64,000 nucleotides of DNA from Silene latifolia (GCF_048544455.1 NC_133537.1:149584058-149648057), one strand, 5' to 3'. Shown: positions 1 to 12,481, counted from the first letter of the stretch. Notes: generated by a model not told the origin, from the letters alone. Translations and numbers: made by a program.

Positions 1-29
1 GTCATTTTCAAACTTTCAAAAAACACCCT

Positions 30-375
30 TTTGCGCCGTTATAATGGCCGTTTCAAACCTCAGTCTTTCGCCGACCGTTACACACCTTTCTAGGCCGTCG
101 TTATGACAATTTTCAAACCCGGTTTTTATAACCATTTCAACACGCCTCTCTAGGCCGTCGTAATGACGATTTTCAAACCCTGTTTTTATAACCATTTCAA
201 CACGCCTTTCTAAGCCTTCGTAATGACGATTTTCAAACCCGATTTTTATAACCATTTCAACACGCCTCTCTAGGCCGTCGTAATGACGATTTTCAAACCC
301 GGTTTTTATAACCATTTCAACACGCCTTTTTATGCTGTCATAATGACGATTTTCAAACCCGGTTTTTCACAACCA
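30..375. repeat. 60-bp tandem repeat, about five copies
   Basis: Units of about 60 bp repeat head to tail, each holding the phrase CCGTCGTAATGACGAT followed by TTTCAAACCCGG and an AACCATTTCAACACGCC segment. Copies differ by a few bases and the outer ones fade out. Because 60 is a multiple of three, the minus strand reads as an open frame of repeated 20-residue blocks, which I take as an artefact of the period. The repeat lies upstream of a Tat-type gag remnant, so it is probably part of that element's LTR or leader. Confidence 0.85.
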
Positions 376-1063
376 TTTCAAATCACCTTTTTGCGCCGTT
401 ATAATCACCGCGTCTAGACACGGATTTTAACCCGTTTCGCGCCGATAATGGCTCTTTCAAAACCCGAGAAAAGCACACACCCTTTTCTCGAGACACTCTC
501 TAGATCCCGAGGACCACGCACCGTCCCCGAGACCTCTTCAAACATTTCAAACTCAGTTTTCAAAACATACAATTTTGAATTTTAGAAATCGTTTTGGGAG
601 CCAATACACTGTTTTCCGAGTCGACTCAAACTCAAACCGTCTTTTGCAAATAAACTTAAGACAACCCTTTCAACTGGTCGACTTGTGGAGATCTCTATCT
701 TTGGAAGCCGTCCACAAAGTGACAAATGAATCTTTTTGAAAATTTCTATTTTCGAAAATTTCAGTCCACCATTCCAATCACGCCTCGTGTCTATCGAGTC
801 GAAGCAAACGTACTTATGGGTCTTTACTTATGAGTCGTCTCACCACGAGACCCGTCCAATAGCGTCGCACCGTTATGTTTGACTCGTGTCAAAAGTTCGG
901 TCAACACCGTTACGTCATAAATCGAGTCAGCACCGAGGAACCATACACGGTCATCCTCGTCTTGTTGAGTTTGATCTTTGTCTCGTCCTTTCTGTTGTCT
1001 GTGCTCAGTCTTTGAACCGTGTCGGATTAAGTTCTAATGTGAGCCGTTTTTCTGCCTCAGAGC
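376..1063 (+). other. Non-coding leader or LTR remnant of Tat-type fragment G
   Basis: No coding frame with recognisable content. The stretch is pyrimidine-rich with many TTTCAAA runs and leads into the gag start at 1064. I could not find an LTR edge, primer site or TATA box that I trust. It is probably the leader of the element whose gag follows. Confidence 0.4.
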
Positions 1064-2790
1064 CATGGCCCCGTCTTCAGCTTCATCCAACAACAACAAT
1101 GATAACAACAGAGACATCACGACTGATCAGCTAGCCAGCCTGCTTATCGCTCTTGGAAGAACAGCTCCTAGCCCGGGGTAACAATATCCATCTTGAGAAC
1201 AACCGAAGGTTCGAGCCTGTTGGGGATCAATTACCCGACAACTTTACCCTGACTGACGTACCTAATTTCAAAGGAGTGGAGGACCCGCTCAATCATATCT
1301 GTGCCTTTAAAGACTATATGGCCATTAATGGGGTCAAACAAGAGCTTTTCACCCGGATCTTTCCGTCCTTTTTGGAACCGATCCCTCGCCAGTGGTATTA
1401 CTCCCTCGATCCGAAAAACCTTACCACTTGGGATGAGGTCGCAGTCGAATTTGCTAAATAATATGTTGACAATGTTGAAATCCAAGACAATACCCGTACT
1501 CTTGAGGTTCTAACCCAGAACAATAAGGAAGGATTCACCGAGTTCTTAACCCGTTGGAGGAGGGTGAGTACTCAATTGGTTAGTAAACCGACTGAATCAA
1601 CTTTGGTGGAAAAGTTCGTCAACAATCTCCGCCCAGTGTATGCCAACTTACTAAGGTATCAAAATATCAAGACCTTCCAGGATCTGCAAATTCTGGGGAC
1701 ACGCATTGAAGATGACCTCCGGAAGGGTGTCTTGGCCAAGACTACTGGCAGAGGCTACCAAGTATCCACCTCAACCGGATCTCGTCCCTACGGCAAAAAA
1801 AACAAAATCGATGAGGTCAACCTCGTTGAACCATCTGCTAAGAGAGTTGAGCGCCCCTAGAGAGTGTTCACTAATATAGGGTCAACTTACGCAATTGCTC
1901 TGTAGAGGCTCATGGACCAGGGAAAGTTACAACCAATCGGACCCACCCCGGATCCGACCGATGTTAAGAAGTCCCGGTTCTGAAACCCCTACGCCTACTA
2001 TCAGTACCATCAAGGGAAGGGGCATGATACTGAAACCTGCTTCAAACTCAAACGCATCATCCAAGACATGATTGAGAAAGGGGATTTGCCTTTACCCCCC
2101 ACCGACTAAGCCAAACAACAAAACAAACCCTCTGAGGATCCACGCCATCTCCGACGATGAGCCAACTCTGTACTGCTCACACCTCATCTTGCCAGTTGAT
2201 GACGAGGTGAATGCTTTGGAGAAAGATCCCTCAGATGGAGTGTTTGTGTTCAGTGCTGCAACTATGCTCACTATCTTCCAACAAGTTGAGGAAGCCATAG
2301 CCAGTCTCTCCGAGAGGATCACCCGACTTGACGATGCCTACCGTCGACTTATCTTCAATCCTCCGCCACCACGCCCGAGGGAAAGTCCCCCAAGCGCCAA
2401 AAACTACCCACACCAGGACGGATTGCTCTCGCGACCATTCTGGCATGCACCTCACAATAATCAACCCCACAAAAATTACCCTCATAAAAATTACCCTCAC
2501 AAAAACTACTCACCAAGGAATACCCCTCCAAGGTGCCTTCGAGATCCTGAAATCAACGGCATCTGGAGAGACGACGTTGAAGATGTCTACCTTGTCCCAG
2601 AGAAAGAGAAACGGGCGAAAGAGATCGGTCACCTTACCCGGTCCGGACGCCCCTATCAGAATCCGAGCAATCCAACGGTCGTTCCAACGACGAAAGACCA
2701 AGTCGTCCCGGAAGTAGACACTCAACCGAGGGCTCTTGAGAATTCAATCCTCAAACAGCTTCAGAATGCAAAAGACGAGATCTCAATCTA
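1064..2790 (+). pseudogene. Broken gag of a Tat/Ogre-type Ty3-gypsy element (fragment G)
   Basis: Gag forms the particle that packages the element RNA. The likely start is ATG 1064 (MAPSSAS, asparagine-rich), which hits a stop near 1180; a one-base shift moves the frame to the piece ending at 1461. That piece holds the gag core (FTLTDVPNFKGVEDPLNH, then PRQWYYSLDP). The same frame runs on after the stop at 1459-1461 to 1860, then further stops break it. A degraded knuckle-like block (YYQYHQGKGHDTETCFKLK, first cysteine lost) sits near 2000-2060. From 2072 the frame changes and a proline-rich linker with four PHKNY-type repeats runs to 2790. Several stops and at least two frameshifts make it a pseudogene. 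The order gag, linker, ALYITVQC-type protease block is typical of Tat/Ogre elements. Confidence 0.8.
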
Positions 2791-3117
2791 GCAACTGATC
2801 ACAACGTCCTTTGAGCATCGACAGGCTTTGCTACAGGCCTTGGGAAAATTAACCGTGCCCTCCACCTCTTCCCCTGAAGAAATAGTGGCGCACATGACGA
2901 GGGATGCCCCTGATTTGAAAAACCCAGTCGTCTTCTCCGACGAAGATATCCCTCCCTTCGGAGCTAATCATAACCTTGCCCTGTATATTACCGTACAATG
3001 TCTCAAGAATAATGTGCCCATGGTCCTTGTGGATGACGGATTCGCGGTGAATGTCATTCCCCTCAAGACTGCTCACAAGCTGGGTATTAAGGAAGCTGAT
3101 TTGGTCCCGACTAATCA
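2791..3117 (+). pseudogene. Retropepsin-like protease fragment of element G
   Basis: Continues the frame of the gag linker after a stop at 2789-2791. It shows the conserved Tat-lineage run FSDEDIPPFGANHNLALYI, then VLVDDGFAVNVIPLKTAHKLGI, which is where the aspartic protease active site lies (usually VDNGSAVN in this lineage). The serine after the glycine is replaced by phenylalanine, so activity is doubtful. The domain ends abruptly near 3115 and is joined to the middle of a reverse transcriptase, so the rest of protease and the front of RT were deleted. Confidence 0.7.
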
Positions 3118-3317
3118 AGGACAACACCGCCGAACATGCCCTCCTATCATTCATGGACAGGTATGCTGGGTACAACCAGATTAAAATGGTTGAGGAAGAC
3201 ATGCACAAGACAACATTTACTACATAGTGGGGTACATATTGCTACACGTTCATGCCTTTCGGTCTTATCAACGCCGGGGCTACTTATCAAAGAACCGCTA
3301 CCACTTTCCTACATGAT
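3118..3317 (+). pseudogene. Reverse transcriptase fragment of element G
   Basis: In the +1 frame relative to the protease, the translation reads DNTAEHALLSFMDRYAGYNQ, then TFMPFGLINAGATYQRT, both standard gypsy RT blocks (palm and the MPFGLxNA box). A stop interrupts it at the TT*WGTY block. It ends at 3317, where the LTR of element A1 begins, so A1 probably inserted into the RT of this element. The catalytic YMDD box is not present on this fragment. Confidence 0.75.
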
Positions 3318-4407
3318 TGTTCGTGTTCCATCGTGGGGTTTAGTTTTCAGTACTTGTCGTTAGGAGCACCTATACCAAAACACAATTTATAACTTCACAA
3401 ACAACTCTACAATTAGTAAAGAGGCAAGTAAAGGTCGGATCCGAAGGGACGGGAATTGAGATGAGATTTCTATTGCAACTAGTGGTGTCTAAGGGTGTCA
3501 CAATTGGGGTTTGAAGTAGAAGATCACTAAACTAAATAGCAATGAAAGTAAACAAGCAAGATGAATAAAAAAGGGTGTAAACAATTGATAAAAGGCACTA
3601 TGGTGTCATGGGGTCATAGGGGATTCATGGTAATTGATCATACAAACATATTCTCAAGTTATAAGCAAACAATTAATATTGTGATGGATCGAGTTGGTTT
3701 ATATCTTACAATCCTATGAAAGTTTGGGTCCCGGAGCCGAATCAATTAGATTGTACAACACCTACAAGTCGACTAAATCTTCCTTACTCAACAATATGCA
3801 TGGTCTAATGAGACTCGAGTTGGTTTATGTCTTACAAGTCTCATTGAAAAGATAGGTGATGGGTAAAAAATGCAAGGATTCATAGGATCACATTTCATCA
3901 AACATAACATGTGCATAAGTTGAGATCACAACAAGCAAGCAAATAGACTATGAAAGCATATTAATTTAAGCACTAATCATTCCCCATGTTGGTTTCCCCT
4001 AATTACCCATTACCCTAGCTAAGGAAACTACTCACTCATTATCATGTTGAACATGATAGCAAGGTTGTCAATCATACCAACAAAGTAAAACATGATGAAT
4101 AAATGAAAGTGATTAACAATCATTAAAAAGGGATTAAGAGAATTATACCTACTAATGATTCCAATAATAAAGCAAAGAATAACAGAAGTACTTGATGTTT
4201 GATTGAGAGGTTGTCAATCTCCCAATAATAACCCAAATAATCTTCAATTACCCAAAATAAAGGATGAACAAGAGAGAGATTAAGGAAATAAAACTTGTAT
4301 TAAAACTTAATTAAATATTGATTACAAGATTAAAGAGAGATTTGATTGATATTAACTACACTAAAGATTGCTAAGAAGAACATGCTCTTCTAATTAGACT
4401 AATGGGG

Positions 4408-4415
4408 TATTTATA
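4408..4415 (-). promoter_or_regulatory. TATA box of the A1 LTR promoter
   Basis: TATAAATA on the minus strand, in the same context (CTATAAATACCCCATTAG) as the TATA boxes of both B LTRs. It lies about 130 bp downstream, in element sense, of the palindrome array. Confidence 0.7.
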
Positions 4416-4544
4416 GTGGGGATTAGGTGCATGAATTAGGGTTAACTAAGGGCTTAAATGACGATTAAGTCCCTTGTTGAGGAATCGCCGGTCTCAAGGG
4501 AGACTCCGGTCTAGAAAAATATGTGCATCCTTCCTTGAAGCTTG

Positions 4545-4735
4545 TAGAAGACGAAATGGGACTGTCTGGGAATCCGGGCGTCTTTAGCATGGGACGGGCG
4601 GATTTGGCAGCTTCTGGACAGGCGTCCAGAAGGGAAAGACGGGCGTCTTTGGGTGGTTTTGCCCGGGCGTCTTCAGGGGAAGACGCTCGGATTCTGGGGT
4701 GGTGGACGGGCGTCTTCTAGGCAATCCGCATGGAT
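4545..4735. repeat. Palindromic module array in the A1 LTR
   Basis: About eight short imperfect inverted repeats, each built from the arms AGACG or ATCCG facing CGTCT or CGGAT across a two-base spacer. Examples are AGACGGGCGTCTTT, GACGGGCGGATTT, AGACGCTCGGATTCT and AATCCGCATGGATTG. The order of arms and spacers varies from unit to unit. Equivalent arrays occur in both B LTRs and upstream of the accessory ORF in A2 and B. Confidence 0.85.
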
Positions 4736-5083
4736 TGCCAGGCAGTTTCTTTCCTTCTTCTTTTCTTCCTTTTTCTTCATAAAATCCTTGAGGATTTCCT
4801 CGGGGATGCAAGGATCTTTTCTCATCATTGCCCATCTACTATAGTATGTACAAAGGCCTTCTAATCTTGTCTCTCCTTGATGCTTGGTCATTGAATTCAA
4901 TCAATTTAGCCTCATTTTGCTATGAAAATGCAAGGTTTGCACTCCTTTCCTACCAAGGACACAAAACCTCAAAGAATATGCAAAACAAAGAACTAAAGAC
5001 AATAAATGACCCAAATATGCACTAAAAAGCATGGGAACAAGGCTAATTCGGGGACTAAATATGCTCTAATTATGGTCACATCA

Positions 5084-7036
5084 AATATCCCCAAACCGAA
5101 CCTTTGCTCGTCCCGAGTAAAGAGGTGACAAAGACTCGGACCATTATTTAAACTAACCTAATAACATAGCCGATATGAGACAATTAGCGGGTCTCACTCC
5201 GCCCCTTCAACTCACAACAAGACAACCATGAGGTAGGATGCCTTCTTGCAAGGCAAGGTGGGTCTTGCTAAAATGGCGACACATCCAAACATTAAGCACA
5301 CAAAATCAAGTAATGGATGCATCTACAAAAGAATAGCCACTTTCCTCATCTAAGTGACGGAAATTATCTACAAGGGAAGCAATTCAAGGGTACACACTCC
5401 TTCATAGATGCAATTTCTTCAAACTACTAAGCCTAGAAGGATACCAATAAATCACCTCCAAGTTGTGTCAAGCTAGGGTACCTTTGTCCTCAATCGTTAA
5501 ATGATTTTGTCAAGAGTAGACTCCATATGGTGTTAGAAACACTGGAGGATCACGGAATTCTCCCTCTTGCCTAGACAAGAAGAAGGGTCGTCCCCTCTCT
5601 ACCATGCACAAAAATGGATACGATGGATAAAGGGATCGATAGTATTTGAGTTTCACTTTGGGAGTTTGCTTTTGTTTTTGTTTTTCCCCCCAATTTCTTG
5701 TGGCATATAACATTTGAGAACACTTTCTTGCCATTTCTTTTTGATTTTTGGCATTTCAACAGTTGACAACTTTCGACTTTTCTTTGCATTTCTTTTGAAC
5801 ATTTTCAAAGTCACCCCATATGTAGTGAGGGTGCCTTATATTTGAAGCTTTAGGAGTTCTATTTTTGGTCCTCTTTTCATTTGATGCATTTTTCAAACTT
5901 TCTTTCACTTTTCATTTTATTGAACTCAAATCAATTTCTTTTTGTGCCCATTCCCTTTGATGACAAAAATGTGGTAGAACATGGATGATGGATGGATGCA
6001 TGGTTTCAAGGGTCACCTTGGAATAAAGGGTAGCCAATGAGTTATCACACCACAAGGTACTCTTGACTAGGCCTTAATCCATGGGTCAAAGGATACTAGC
6101 ATGACACATCCTAGGGTGTTTTACAAGTATTCTAACAAGCAAAGTCTTAAGAAGAAAAAGCATCTACTAGGGCCTTATATACACTTGTCAAGATTCCCAA
6201 GTAGACGGTTTCACAAATTTTTTCTAACATGCAAACTACATGCCATGATGCAACTAGCATATAAACATCCTAATGCAAATGATTCTACCAACTAATATGA
6301 CATATAAACTAAATGCAAGTCCTAAGTTCACATTGTTATACCGCATCAATCAAAATAAAGCCACATAGTCATTAACATAAAGAGGAAAAAGGAGATTGGA
6401 AATATCATACCATGCGGTCTTCATGATCCTCATGTCTCGGATGTGGCGTAGTCAATCAAGGTGAACAAGGATAAGACAAACACAATATATACAACAATAT
6501 ATACATGACTATACTACAAAGGAAATGAACTTGTTGTTGGATTTTCAAATTTTTCAAATTTTGTGGTTTTTCGAATTTTTTTGATTTTTTTGGATTTTTG
6601 AATAAAAGCTAAGTTAGAATTCCCCATACCCACACTAATATGGGCATTGTCCTCAACGGCCAAAATGATGGGAAATTATGCAAACATGATGCATGATTTC
6701 TACACTAAATGCAATCTACACTAGTCTACACTACATGATGCATGGTTTTTGTTTATGACGGAGAGGATAATTTAGATTACCTCCCGTTGTGTATGCATTA
6801 ACTTCCCCAAACCGAGTTAGACACTATTTTCATGCACACACTATGCAATGCATGAAACTAATTTGTCGTTTTGGATTTTGAAAGTGGAAACAAAAAAATG
6901 AGAACACCTCAAAAAGTACCGAGGTGTGAGTCCTCAATGGTGCTAGGACTACTCCAACAATGATCCAGAAAAATAAATAAATAGAACAAAGAGAGAAATA
7001 GACAAACCTTGAGAGGGTAGGAGCCTCCAAAGCTTG
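5084..7036 (-). other. 3' untranslated region of element A1
   Basis: On the minus strand this lies between the end of the accessory ORF (7037) and the LTR (5083). It is collinear with the 3' UTR of element B (58962-61019) and contains the same landmarks, such as the CCCCAAACCGAACCTTTGCTC stretch next to the LTR. I see no coding sequence. Short open frames here are chance. Confidence 0.75.
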
Positions 7037-7291
7037 CTAATCTTCCATCATATCATCACTATCATCATCTTCCTCATTAGAAGTGGTCTCATTGCCACTT
7101 CCCTCTTCACTTGCTTCTTCACCTTCTTCTTCACCTTGCTCATCATCCTCTTCTCCTTCTTCACTAGCTTCTTCATCAATGTTATCATCAACTTCTTCAT
7201 TACCAACAACCTCATTATCACCCGGAACAACCCTAGATGCACTCGGAAATAGGACTTCCTTATCCGCCCAACTAGGCAAAGGACATGATGG
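7037..7291 (-). pseudogene. C-terminal end of the A1 accessory (ATHILA ORF-like) protein
   Basis: The minus strand encodes the last 80 or so residues: SCPLPSWADKEVLF, then a long aspartate/glutamate tail ending DDMMED. It matches the tail of the accessory proteins of A2 (16060) and B (58961). It is nearer in sequence to B than to A2. The rest of the ORF is missing because the sequence jumps at 7291 into a scar and then into the LTR of element F. Confidence 0.75.
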
Positions 7292-7337
7292 GAATGATAA
7301 GTTAGTTATAATCACTATCATCATCTTCCTCATTAGA
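7292..7337. other. Filler-DNA scar with two templated insertions
   Basis: Bases 7292-7312 (21 nt) are an exact copy of 7420-7440 in the F LTR. Bases 7311-7337 (27 nt) are an exact copy of 7055-7081 in the A1 accessory ORF. The scar joins A1 sequence to the truncated F LTR. Exact short copies from both sides are what template switching during break repair leaves. Confidence 0.8.
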
Positions 7338-8293
7338 TGTGATTAAATAAGATTTTATTTAGTAATTTAAGAAGTTATATTACTAAAATAAATCGGTGTT
7401 TGCGAAACACGCGAGATGAGAATGATAAGTTAGTTATAATTACAAGATATTGTGAATTATACTAACTAGTAATTAAATGACCATTTTATGAGAAAGTAAT
7501 TTTATATTACTAGTCAATTTGTTAAATATGATTTATTTAATTTGTTAAATATGCATTTTAAATTAAAACATGACATAAGAAATGTCACATGTCACATGAC
7601 ATACAATTGTACAATTGACAAAAATAAAATGGACTCCATATTACATGGAAAACCGGTTTTATATGTAGTAAGTGGGTTTTGATGGTTTTTGTTATTTAAA
7701 TAATAAAATAGACATCATGATGACACCTACTACTAGCTAGCTTTTCTTGTGAAGAACAAAAGCAAATTGGGAAGATTAATTTGACTACCCAAAAAAAGCC
7801 CACCCAACCGGTTTTAAGCATAGAGAATTAGAGAGTTTTTCTCTAATTAATTCATTCTTACATTTTTATGAAAAACCTCCCTTCTCTCTCTTGTTATTCA
7901 TAAAAATTCATTTTTGTGAATCAAATTTGTTTAAATCAAACACTAATAATACTAGAAGTAGTATATGAGTATTAGTAATAGATTTTAAGGTAAACTACAT
8001 TACAAACATCTAGTACATGTTAGTTTGTGGTATTAAGAGATAGTTTTGGGTGCTACTAATTGGAGGGCTTCTAATTTGAAGTCAAGAATGTTCATCCATT
8101 AATGGAAAGCTCAAGAACTAACAAGAAGGAGATCTTGTTGGTGCCCAATATGACCGAAATTCATATGGTGAGAAAATGTTTTCTTATCTTCTTTTATTTT
8201 AGTTTGCATGCATAAGATTTAGTAATTAATTTTATGATTAAATTAATTAGAACATATATGAATATTTTAATATTGAGATATAGATTTCCAACA
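7338..8293 (+). repeat. Truncated 5' LTR of element F
   Basis: Collinear and nearly identical with 14807-15778 of the 3' LTR, both ending TTTCCAACA. The first roughly 325 bp (14484-14806 in the other copy) are absent. Next to it at 8295-8308 is GCGGTATCAAGAGC, a mutated form of the TGGTATCAGAGC primer site. Confidence 0.9.
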
Positions 8294-8294
8294 A

Positions 8295-8308
8295 GCGGTA
8301 TCAAGAGC
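8295..8308 (+). promoter_or_regulatory. Degenerate primer-binding site of element F
   Basis: GCGGTATCAAGAGC directly follows the LTR end. Element E has the intact initiator-Met form TGGTATCAGAGC at the same place. F has a T-to-C change and an extra A, so it is likely unusable. Confidence 0.65.
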
Positions 8309-11300
8309 ACAAGGTTGTTTGCATGCAAATCGGTTAAAAGTTTTTCCGAGTTATAAAGATTAACATATAAAACTTGTATAATTTGTGTTACTATGATATA
8401 TCACGAAATTAATTTATGCATGTTAAAATTTCTGGCCCTAAAATATTTTTAGGATATTTTTGTTATTTTATGGATTTTTATTGTTCATATTATACTATAA
8501 TGGCATTAAAAATATGATTTTATGAATAAAATGTCATTTTCGGACTAAAATTAGCTAAACTTCGAATTTTCCAGTGTTTTTTGGATATGTTGTCACATAT
8601 ATTATTTTGAGTTGACCTGTAAATTTTCATATTTTTTGGACTTCTTATGCTCGAAAAATGGATTTTTCATTATTAAAATCGAATTTAAGTGAAAAATAGG
8701 TTAATATGAGATAAATTTCGAATCTGGTCATAGCAATTTAGTATGTTGTCACAGGACATTTTACAAGATGTGTGTAAAATAATAGGCTATATTGAAGTCT
8801 TTTTGCATGATTTATGGATTTTTGAAGAAAAATGACATGAATAGTGACTTAATTAGTGAAATATTAATAAAACATACTCCATGACTAAGGAAAAACGTCC
8901 AATGTTGCATTTTATTATCTTTTTCAGATCTAAAATTGAAAAGTTGGTGAATATAATTTTTCTCATGTTTTTATGATTATTTAGTTAAAACCGATAAACC
9001 GCAACATTGTTTTTCCGGATAAATTTCGAAATTTTTAACCTAAGTTTTTGAACATTATGAGTGTCATGGTATTTTTCCAGAATGTTCATGAGTTTAAATT
9101 TCAAATTTCAAATTTATTTGAAATTTTGTGATTTATTTGAAGTTTATAGCTTATTTTTATAATTTTAAGTCCATTAATGAACAAATTTTAGAAATATGAG
9201 TTAATTATGGTCAAATAATTAGTGAAGACTAAATTTTGAGTCCTAAGAGGTTAGGGTAATTAACTTATGTATAAATATGAATTTATATAATTTTGTGATT
9301 ATAAAATGTTGAAATCACGCAACTCCGTAAAAACCGAGTAATATACGATATTGGCTATTTAAAGGCGATTTAGCATAAAATTGGGCATGTTCGTACATAT
9401 TATAATGCTGGATTTTCTTTATGATTGTCATAATTTTATTTATGTAATTTTTGAATTATGTAATTTTTACTTAGTATGGCCTTAGTTTTTAATTGGTATT
9501 TCCCGAAATGTATGGGAATATCGATTCGGTTGTAATTTATTGTGATCTCGTATCACCGTTTTGTAATTTAATAGATTTATTTTATTTTAGTTACAAATGT
9601 ATAATAGGAAATTATGTAATTTGCTATGTAATTTAAATTTATCTCGGAGTTCCCCAAGACGGATTTCTTCAAGATGGCGATACATAAAGACGGTGTTACC
9701 TCGAGATGCGTGCCACAACCGAAGTTCAAGGGACCAATGGAGTTTGTTTCCGAATATGTAATAGTTAATTAGATTTTCTATTTTAGGAAGGCCATACTAG
9801 GATTTTTTATACTTTGCATTTTATTTATATGTCGCATGCATCGCTAAATCACCATAACTAAAACATGCATCTTCTTTCATCGAGTTTATCGACCGTGTCA
9901 ATTAGAATTATCGTATTTCACTGCTTTAGTTCACTTAAAATGTGATAGATAATAAATTGACATGACCTCTCGCTAAAACAATTAATTGAGACATAGCTTT
10001 ACCAAATAGTAGAAACCATGAAAACCTATTTCGCGAGGGAGTGCACTCGGCCCTACCGGGGTACAAACCTTGTTACGTAGGGGAAGTGGGTGATGAATGT
10101 TTATCCACCGAGTTCATGTTAATGAGGGTTTCATCGGCCATACCGTGCCCAAGTTGATGTGGATTTGGATCATGGACACATTTATTCGAAATTTGGATTG
10201 AGCTCAACGGAAGTATTCGTGACCGTAGTTGCATGTGTTCCGGGCTATAGATAATTATTAAAGTAATTTTATCGACCAAGAGTTCTAAAAGTAGAATCGA
10301 TTAAAACGTTAATCCACCGAGTTATATTGATAAGGGTTTCATCGGCCATACCGTGCCTAAGTCAATATGAATTTGGGTCTTGGAATCATTTATCATAGTT
10401 GGGTAGAGGTCACTATGTACTTGTTATTTACAAGTATTAATAAAACGATAAATGTTAAGTTTTCCACTATTCCGTTTTTATATTGTTCTATTTCTTTACC
10501 ACAATTCATATACGATATCATTTCGACTTTGATAAAAATCTCCATTAAAATAGCGTAACTAAAGACAAAATTTGAATTTGCTTCTAAAACCTCAAACGAA
10601 CCATTGCTAATGATCTCTTGTAAAGAGTATAGATTAAAGTTATTCATTATCAAACAGGTTTTTGATTCTTGACTAACATTTCTACTTACAATGGATTAAG
10701 TTTCATATACTTAATTGAATTAAGTACCTTGAAGCGATAAATTGTTTTGGTGATTAGATATTCAGAATTCATAATTGACCAAAATAATGCAACCACTTCA
10801 ATAAAAGTTTTAAGACTAAAACGAACAAATGAAGAGTAATCTTCATGAATTCAATTTTGCTTCTCAAAGCAAAGACTCATTGAAATGAGTGGGTGCATTC
10901 TCTTAAACCGTTAAGATGAGGACAAGGTTCAAGAAGTAAAGATTATAATGGAATTGATACAAGGTAACGTTGAAAGTAAAGTTGTTGAGAATAGCGATAC
11001 TAAACCTATCAATCCCGACCGATAAAGTTTCCATTGTCTTAAATGTTGGACACAAGAAAGGAAACTACCCCAAATTATTGAAGAATCAACAAGTTAGTTG
11101 TGGGACATCTAATGGGATCTTCTTCTTTAAATGTTTATTTGATTAAACATAAATTTTGCTAGTACCACTTCGTCAATATTAGAAACCAGTGGAGGTTTTC
11201 ATCATTGTATTCGACACATAAGATGATTAGAATATGACGACTAGCAACAATAATGTCGAGAGATAGAGTAATTGTGTACTCAATCTAGTTTTTGGATTTA

Positions 11301-12480
11301 AAGGTGTACTTAATTATGACTATTAAGTGCATAAACTCTAAATAAGAATATAAACTTGTTAAGATACAAAAGAGGTTTTCACTTTTGTAACCCTATACAC
11401 CACGATTTGATGTGTGGCTAGCCCATTGTCAAGGTGATTATATTCTAAACCAAACTAGAATGATATATATCATGTAGATGATGTAAGATTAAAATTGGTA
11501 ACCCAAGATTAAACCTTAAATTTTGGAATGATGAACGCAAAGAGTAATCGAGTACTCTTGAAACCATTAGATTGTTAATGATATATGCGTATCTTGTATT
11601 CAAAGCAAGATGTCTCGTGCCTTTTGGTTGAAAAGGAGATCGAGGTTGTAAATCATCGATCCAAAATAGGTTGATCATTTTCTTTTACCAATGATTTAAG
11701 TTGGCGCTAATATGTTCACTTAATAAGGTAAATAGAAAAATCTTTGAAGAAGTTTAAAGAGTTCAAGGAATCACGATTTAGTCGTGATGGGATTATCAAA
11801 GTGAAGACTTTGATATAAGCCAAAGGAAATGTGATATAGTATCACAAGTTAATCTCTCTTAGCACGTATTATGGATTAATGTGTGGTTGGATAAGAATTC
11901 AAACGCTATTCAATATGGTTTGGACTTCAATCAAGTTACTTTGAGTTACTTGATCCTTTTGGGGATTTTATCATTTTTGTCTAAATTATTTTTCCACTAA
12001 ATCGAATCATATGAGATATGAAATGGTAAGGGTACCATGTTTGTAAGTTTTCACAAGAAACAAATGCTCATTTTTCCCTTTTCAATTATCATGAGTACGA
12101 CGGGTTTGCGGCTCGTGAAGCTGTCTTTCTAAAATACAAGTTTATTCAGAAGACAGAGTGGGAGAAATTATTCAAGAGCCACAAAGAATGCCACAGAGAA
12201 TGTTATGTCGCAAGAAACTGGTCTTTCTTGGCTACATGAGACGTTTTGTGTAAGACATTGTTTCTTCAAAACCTAGGAGGTTAAATTCGTCACTTGTTAA
12301 AAATGATGAATTCATGCTACTTTTAAGAAAGTAAAGAGCTTATAACTTACAAAAGAAATTGTTTGATTCAAGTTGATTACTTCTAGAAAGTAATGAACAT
12401 ATGACTTACATAAGAGTGTTTAAGTCACAACTCAATACAAGGCTTATAGCCATGAAAATCCGAAACAAAAGGGCTTGATT
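8309..12480 (+). other. Leader and eroded gag/protease/integrase region of element F
   Basis: No open frame of note. Bases 9640-9830 and 10080-10400 match the leader of element E in order, for example TATCGACCAAGAGTTCTAA at 10271. A segment of about 75 bp with GGGTTTCATCGGCCATACCGT occurs twice (about 10108-10185 and 10313-10395). The rest is too eroded to assign domains with confidence. Confidence 0.55.
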
Positions 12481-12481
12481 A

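Larger units (their letters stand above)
3318..5083 (-). mobile_element. LTR of Athila-type element A1 (3' LTR on the minus strand)
   Basis: Read on the minus strand it starts TGATGTGACC at 5083 and is collinear with both LTRs of element B (51720-53382 and 61020-62775). The other end, TGTTCGTGTTCC on the plus strand at 3318, differs from B but matches the LTR stub of A2 (TGGTCGTGTTCC at 30104), so A1 and A2 share a terminal variant. Length is about 1766 bp. It holds a TATA box at 4408-4415 and a palindrome array at 4545-4735. The A-rich, TATCCCC-type tract next to 5083 corresponds to the PPT seen before the 3' LTR of B. Confidence 0.88.

Noticed and set aside
16-315. Minus-strand open frame of 99 residues with repeated 20-residue blocks
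   Set aside because: It arises only because the 60-bp tandem repeat has a period divisible by three. No known domain and no start context.
7037-7333. Acidic protein as a complete gene
   Set aside because: It is only the tail of the A1 accessory ORF; its apparent start lies in the filler scar.
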